NCBI GenBank assembly: GCA_964550025.1
Contig: CAZJYI010000002.1
Span: 1 to 64,000, forward strand
Reading direction: 5' to 3'
Length of the DNA stretch: 64,000 nt
Source: CAZJYI01 sp964550025
Lineage (GTDB): Bacteria > Verrucomicrobiota > Kiritimatiellia > UBA8416 > CAYOBW01
In this document: one piece after another, positions 60,180-64,000 of the stretch
How positions within the stretch are numbered: position 1 is the first letter of the stretch
How the letters are laid out: every line of letters starts with the position of its first letter
Notes under the pieces: model-generated
Told to the model about the DNA's origin: nothing
The model's database searches: none
Seen by the model: only the letters and a program-made list of their open reading frames with translations
Position numbers and translations under genes: made by a program

Positions 60180-60240
60180 GACGATTACGGCGACGAGTAC
60201 GGACGACGAGGGATCGACCCGATCGCGTTCCGTAATCGTC
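60180..60240. repeat. Perfect 11-bp inverted repeat between thuA-like and Gfo/Idh genes
   Basis: GACGATTACGG (60180-60190) pairs exactly with CCGTAATCGTC (60230-60240) across 39 bases; the middle contains a shorter GATCG/CGATC hairpin. The sequence between is of the GACGAGTACGG type. It may be an interspersed repeat or a terminator for the thuA-like gene, 50 bases after its stop. Confidence 0.5.
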
Positions 60241-60295
60241 GCTCGTCATCGTTCACCGAGAGGATGGTGGTCGTGGTTCGATGAAGGAGTGTGAG

Positions 60296-61402
60296 ATGGA
60301 ACCTGTCAAAGTCGGTGTAGTCGGGTGTGGGAAGATCTGCGGGATCTACTTCAAGAACATGTGCCGTGTCTTCGACAACCTGGAGGTGGTGGCCTGTGCG
60401 GATCTCGACATGTCGAGGGCGCAAGCGAGTGCGGCCGAGTACCCGCGCGTCCGGGCCGTCAGTGTTGACGAGCTCTTGCAGGATCCGGCAATTGACATCG
60501 TGGTCAATCTTACCGTTCCCAAGGCGCACTACGAGGTTTCGATGCGGGCGGTTGAGGCCGGCAAGAGCGTGTACGCGGAGAAGCCCATGACGCTCACGCG
60601 TGAGGAAGGGCTGGCGTTGCTGGAGGCGGCAAAGGCCAGGGGTGTGCTGGTGGGCAACGCCCCCGACACCTTTCTAGGAGCCGGATTGCAGACGTGCCGC
60701 CAGTTGATGGATGAAGGGGTGATTGGGGCACCCGTCGGCGCGGTTGCCTTCATGCTGTGCCGTGGGCACGAACGCTGGCATCCCGACCCCGAGTTCTACT
60801 ACGAGGTCGGCGGTGGTCCCGTCTTCGACATGGGACCGTACTACCTTACCGCGCTCGTGTCCCTCCTTGGCAGCGTGAAACGCGTGACCGGCGCTACCCG
60901 CATGACCTTCCCGGAACGCACGATCACGAGCGAGAAGAAGAAGGGCAAGATCATCCCCGTGGAGGTCCCCACGCATGTGGCCGGCGTCATGGATTTTGAG
61001 AGCGGCGCCATCGGCACCATGCTGATGAGTTTCGACGTGTGGGCGCACGCCCTGCCGCGGATCGAGCTCTACGGAACCGAGGGGTCGATGAACGTGCCGG
61101 ACCCGAACGGGTTTGGCGGCCCCATTCAGATCAAGCTGGCGGGAGCGGAGGTGTGGGAAGATGTTCCCGTCGAGCGGGCCTACGGGGAGAACACGCGGGG
61201 ACTCGGCGTGGCCGACATGGCCTGCGCTATCCGAAGCGGACGTGGCCACCGTGCGAACGGAGAACTGTCTTACCACGTTCTGGACATCATGCACGCCGTG
61301 CACGAAGCATCCGATCGCGGGCAGCACGTAACCCTGGAGAGCCGCTGCGAGCGCCCCTTGCCTCTGCCACAGAACCTGAAGCCGGGTGAACTGGACGCGT
61401 AA
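60296..61402 (+). CDS. Gfo/Idh/MocA-family NAD(P)-dependent oxidoreductase
   Basis: 368 residues from ATG at 60296, chosen because AAGGAG lies seven bases upstream; an in-frame ATG at 60281 lacks a site. The Rossmann NAD(P) domain opens with VKVGVVGCGKICGIYFKNM (GxGxxG variant). EKPMTLTREEGLALLEAAKA carries the conserved EKP motif. The C-terminal alpha/beta domain includes GGGPVFDMGPYYLTALVSLL with the usual D-x-G-x-Y-H-like active-site order, here DMGPYYL. It likely oxidises a sugar or inositol derivative. It is paired with the ThuA-like gene, as in many sugar loci. Confidence 0.9.
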   Translation: MEPVKVGVVGCGKICGIYFKNMCRVFDNLEVVACADLDMSRAQASAAEYPRVRAVSVDELLQDPAIDIVVNLTVPKAHYEVSMRAVEAGKSVYAEKPMTLTREEGLALLEAAKARGVLVGNAPDTFLGAGLQTCRQLMDEGVIGAPVGAVAFMLCRGHERWHPDPEFYYEVGGGPVFDMGPYYLTALVSLLGSVKRVTGATRMTFPERTITSEKKKGKIIPVEVPTHVAGVMDFESGAIGTMLMSFDVWAHALPRIELYGTEGSMNVPDPNGFGGPIQIKLAGAEVWEDVPVERAYGENTRGLGVADMACAIRSGRGHRANGELSYHVLDIMHAVHEASDRGQHVTLESRCERPLPLPQNLKPGELDA

Positions 61403-61558
61403 CTGATCCCGGGGGTTGGTGTCAGGTCTCGAGTGCGGCGGACGCCGGGTGCGTTGCGTGGCGCTCGCCGCAGGAGTGCGGGCCGAGAAAGCCACCAAAA
61501 CTGCTTTGGTTCAATAGGGAATTGATATACAGTCAAAGACGAGACGTGAGGTGCAGTT

Positions 61559-62548
61559 ATGGAAGTCAATTCAGCCTTGAAGGGCAGGAGTCTGCTGTCC
61601 CTTCACGGTCTTTCAAACCAGGAGATGCTCGACCTGGTTGATCTTGCGGTTGCCCTGAAAGCGCGTAAGCAATCCGGAGAAAGGGGCGACCTTCTGCGGC
61701 GCAAGAGCGTCGCGATGGTATTCGAGAAGATGTCGACTCGCACGCGCTGTGCGGCTGCGGTGGCCGCGGCGGACGAAGGGGGCACGACCGAGTACCTGGC
61801 AGCCAACGAGATCCATCTCGGGAAGAAGGAATCGGTTGCGGATACGGCCCGGGTGCTGGGGCGCATGTTTGACGGCATCCTCTTTCGAGGGTACCTGCAA
61901 TCGCGGGTGGAGGCGTTGGCGCGCTTTTCGGGCGTACCGGTATGGAACGGCCTGACGGATGACTGTCATCCAACGCAGGCACTTGCCGACCTGATGACGA
62001 TCCAGGAGCAGTTTGGGCGTTTGCAGGGGCTGAAGGTCGTCTACGTGGGGGACGGGCGAAACAATGTCGCCAACTCGCTGATGCTGGCGTCCGTGAAGGC
62101 GGGAATACACTTCGTGAACTGCACACCGCCCGAGCTCGCGCCCAACCCGGAGCTCGTCGCTTCCGCAACCGGCATCGCCGGTGAGACAGGGGGATCCGTC
62201 GCCATCGTGCACGACGCTGCGGAGGGCGTCTTGGATGCGAACGTCGTATACACGGACGTGTGGGTGTCGATGGGCGAGGAGTCGAAGCAGGCTGAGCGGC
62301 TGGGGCTGTTGCGACCCTACCAGGTCAACGAGGAACTCATGGCAGGCACGGGTAACGTTGACAGCGGCACGGTGATCTTCCTGCACTGCCTGCCCGCGTT
62401 TCACGACGGCAATACGGACGTGACGCGCGAGACGGGGGCGCAGGAAGTGACGGATGACGTTTTCGAGTCGTCCATGTCGCGCGTGTTCGACCAGGCGGAA
62501 AACCGGATGCACACGATCAAAGCGCTGTTCGTGGCCATGATCCCGTGA
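61559..62548 (+). CDS. argF: Ornithine carbamoyltransferase
   Basis: 329 residues from ATG at 61559 with GAGGTG upstream. The carbamoyl-phosphate signature STRTR is at residues 59-63 (FEKMSTRTRCAAAVA). DDCHPTQALADLMTIQEQF and the ornithine-binding loop VSMGEESKQAERLG follow, and HCLPAFHDGNTDV supplies the catalytic HCLPA. Reaction: ornithine + carbamoyl phosphate to citrulline in arginine synthesis. A possible promoter lies at 61500-61530, where TTGGTT precedes TATACA, though the 14-base gap is short. Tandem with pyrB. Confidence 0.96.
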   Translation: MEVNSALKGRSLLSLHGLSNQEMLDLVDLAVALKARKQSGERGDLLRRKSVAMVFEKMSTRTRCAAAVAAADEGGTTEYLAANEIHLGKKESVADTARVLGRMFDGILFRGYLQSRVEALARFSGVPVWNGLTDDCHPTQALADLMTIQEQFGRLQGLKVVYVGDGRNNVANSLMLASVKAGIHFVNCTPPELAPNPELVASATGIAGETGGSVAIVHDAAEGVLDANVVYTDVWVSMGEESKQAERLGLLRPYQVNEELMAGTGNVDSGTVIFLHCLPAFHDGNTDVTRETGAQEVTDDVFESSMSRVFDQAENRMHTIKALFVAMIP

Positions 62549-62567
62549 CGCGCAGAATGGAGAACTC

Positions 62568-63644
62568 ATGAGTATGCTCAGTACAATATCGTGGGCAAAG
62601 CTCCAGGACCTGGACCTGGTCGAGAAGTCCAGGTACCTGCAGTCGGCGGGCGGCACCTTCCACGTCCTGATTGCCCAGCAATTCGACCGCCTCCAGCTCG
62701 ACGCGCTGGGGGACCTGGCCACGCAGATACGCTTCATCGCGAAGAGCGAGGCGGGGATGCGTTTCCTGGGAGGATTGCTCTCTCACAAGCGTGCCATGCT
62801 GTACTTCACACAGCCGAGCACGCGGACGTTCCTGTCGTTCTGCGCCGCCTGCCAGATTCTGGGGCTGCGCATCGGTGAGGTGCGAGATCCGCGCACGTCG
62901 AGCGAGTACAAGGGCGAATCGCAGGAGGATTCCGTGCGGACCTTCAGTTCGTATTTCGACGTGATCATCATGCGTTCGCAGCATCGGGGGCTTGCAGAGC
63001 GCATGGCGTGGGTGCTGTCGAACTCCGAACGCCCCGTGCCCATCATCAACGCCGGGTCAGGAAAGGACCAGCACCCGACACAGTCCCTGCTGGATATCTA
63101 TACGTTGCAGCGCAGCTTCGAGGACCGCGGAGGGATCGACGGGAAGCGCATCGTGTTTGTGGGAGACCTGTTGCGCGGCCGCACCGTGCGTTCACTGGCG
63201 ACACTGTTGACGAATTACGACAACGTGACACAGTGTTTCGTCGCTCCCGAACCCCTGCAGCTTGCGGAAGACGTTCAGGACATGCTGCGAAGCAAGGGCG
63301 TGACGTTTGAGCTGAGTGAAGACTTCCAGAGCATGATTTCCGGTGCGGATGCGATCTACATGACGCGCGTTCAGGATGAGTGGGACCGGGAGAAGGGCGA
63401 CAGCGCGCGAATTGACATTTCGCAGTATTCGTTCACGGCGGAGCATCTGGACCTGCTGAAACCGGACGGGGTCATCATGCACCCGTTGCCCAGGCGCACG
63501 GAGATATCCACGGAAGTCGACCGCGACCCGCGGGCCGTGTACTGGCGCCAGATGCGGAACGGTATGTGGGTGCGCTGTGCCCTTCTCGCCACGATCTTTC
63601 GTCGCGATGACCGGATTCGGGAGTACCACAGGAACGAGTTGTAG
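62568..63644 (+). CDS. pyrB: Aspartate carbamoyltransferase, catalytic chain
   Basis: 358 residues from ATG at 62568, GGAG upstream. MLYFTQPSTRTFLSFCAACQ carries the STRT carbamoyl-phosphate motif (84-87). SSEYKGESQEDSVRTFSSYF has the active-site loop with the reactive Lys. INAGSGKDQHPTQSLLDIYT, VFVGDLLRGRTVRSL, YMTRVQDEWD and HPLPRRTEIS complete the family. The enzyme makes carbamoyl-aspartate, the first committed step of pyrimidine synthesis. An N-terminal extension of about 70 residues precedes the core, as in related enzymes of PVC-type bacteria. No pyrI is visible next to it. Confidence 0.94.
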   Translation: MSMLSTISWAKLQDLDLVEKSRYLQSAGGTFHVLIAQQFDRLQLDALGDLATQIRFIAKSEAGMRFLGGLLSHKRAMLYFTQPSTRTFLSFCAACQILGLRIGEVRDPRTSSEYKGESQEDSVRTFSSYFDVIIMRSQHRGLAERMAWVLSNSERPVPIINAGSGKDQHPTQSLLDIYTLQRSFEDRGGIDGKRIVFVGDLLRGRTVRSLATLLTNYDNVTQCFVAPEPLQLAEDVQDMLRSKGVTFELSEDFQSMISGADAIYMTRVQDEWDREKGDSARIDISQYSFTAEHLDLLKPDGVIMHPLPRRTEISTEVDRDPRAVYWRQMRNGMWVRCALLATIFRRDDRIREYHRNEL

Positions 63645-63675
63645 CCACCTCGGTGGCATCCCGTGACGGAACCGC

Positions 63676-64000
63676 CTACCCCCTCTGCCGCCTGGCTTCG
63701 TAGAGCGCGACGGCTCCCGCAACCCCGGCATTGAGCGATGCGACGGCCCCCTGCATCGGGACGCGAAGGAGCAAGTCGCACGTCTTGCGCACCAGGCGCT
63801 TCAAACCGCGTCCTTCGCTTCCGACCACGAGTCCAAGGGGACCGGTCAGGTCGGCCTGTGTGTAGAGTACCGCGTTCGGCGCGGCTTCCAGGCCGGCAAG
63901 GAAGTAGCCGTTTCGCGTCAAGTCGCGCATCGTGCGCGCCAGGTTCGTCACGATCGCGATGCGCAGGTGCTCGGATGCACCGGCAGAGGCCCTGACCACC
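63676..64000 (-). CDS. rlmB: SpoU-family 2'-O-methyltransferase, C-terminal part (RlmB-like)
   Basis: The gene enters from the right edge on the minus strand and ends at 63676, giving about 108 residues. ASAGASEHLRIAIVTNLART, LGLVVGSEGRGLKRLVRKTC and LLLRVPMQGAVASLNAGVAG are the SAM-binding trefoil knot motifs 2 and 3 of SpoU/TrmH methyltransferases; AS(A)GA.EHL and RVPM.G.V.SLN are typical of RlmB, which methylates G2251 of 23S rRNA. The N-terminal substrate domain is outside the window, so RlmB versus another SpoU member is not settled. Confidence 0.9.
   Translation of the reverse strand, partial: VVRASAGASEHLRIAIVTNLARTMRDLTRNGYFLAGLEAAPNAVLYTQADLTGPLGLVVGSEGRGLKRLVRKTCDLLLRVPMQGAVASLNAGVAGAVALYEARRQRG

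Overview
The window looks like a high-GC chromosome piece from a Gram-negative member of the PVC superphylum, most likely Kiritimatiellota or a near relative. This is inferred from gene content, not from a marker-gene tree. Supporting traits are an adjacent lpxI-lpxB pair (lipid A), large secreted multi-domain sulfatases, GH29 and GH95 fucosidases, right-handed beta-helix surface proteins with Ca-binding repeats, and DUF6288 and ThuA/Gfo-Idh genes.

Layout. 1-185: tail of a HicB antitoxin. 514-4559 (minus): two paralogues that share one N-terminal helical module but end in a SUMF1-type or a C-type-lectin domain, enclosing two lipoproteins, one of them Wza/SLBB-like. 4838-10742 (plus): a run of small proteins of mostly unknown function (membrane, zinc-ribbon, lipoprotein, pseudopilin-like). 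10743-11784: a frame-disrupted cyclase-like gene. 11781-16533 (minus): a beta-helix/InlB-repeat protein closely coupled to an outer-membrane barrel. 16566-22395: GNAT enzymes, gene stumps, a 997-residue secreted hydrolase-like protein and a truncated Uma2 gene. 22468-27886 (minus): a DUF6288 PDZ/HEAT protein, then an operon of a membrane protein, a FloA-like mini-protein and a GNAT enzyme. 27966-34392 (minus): two secreted sulfatases in tandem.

34588-39491 (minus) is a defence-type island: an LRR-Roc-COR-TIR protein, then a PtuA-like ATPase, then a PtuB-like HNH nuclease (Septu pair). The last two overlap by ATGA. A TIR-bearing Roco protein apparently transcribed with a Septu pair is the most interesting system here.

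39918-55233 (plus): a polysaccharide locus with a GH2 enzyme, an FG-GAP/ASPIC-sialidase fusion, a GH29 fucosidase, a propeller/beta-helix protein, a GH95 fucosidase and a beta-helix protein interrupted by an in-frame amber codon. With the sulfatases this suggests use of sulfated fucose-rich glycans.

55404-64000: DUF1835 and Rpn-type nuclease genes, then housekeeping genes lpxB/lpxI, thuA-like, Gfo/Idh oxidoreductase, argF, pyrB and the tail of an rlmB-like methyltransferase.

Recurring themes are gene decay (stumps, frame breaks, a nonsense codon), short inverted or tandem intergenic repeats, and a shared C-terminal beta-rich module on four large secreted proteins.
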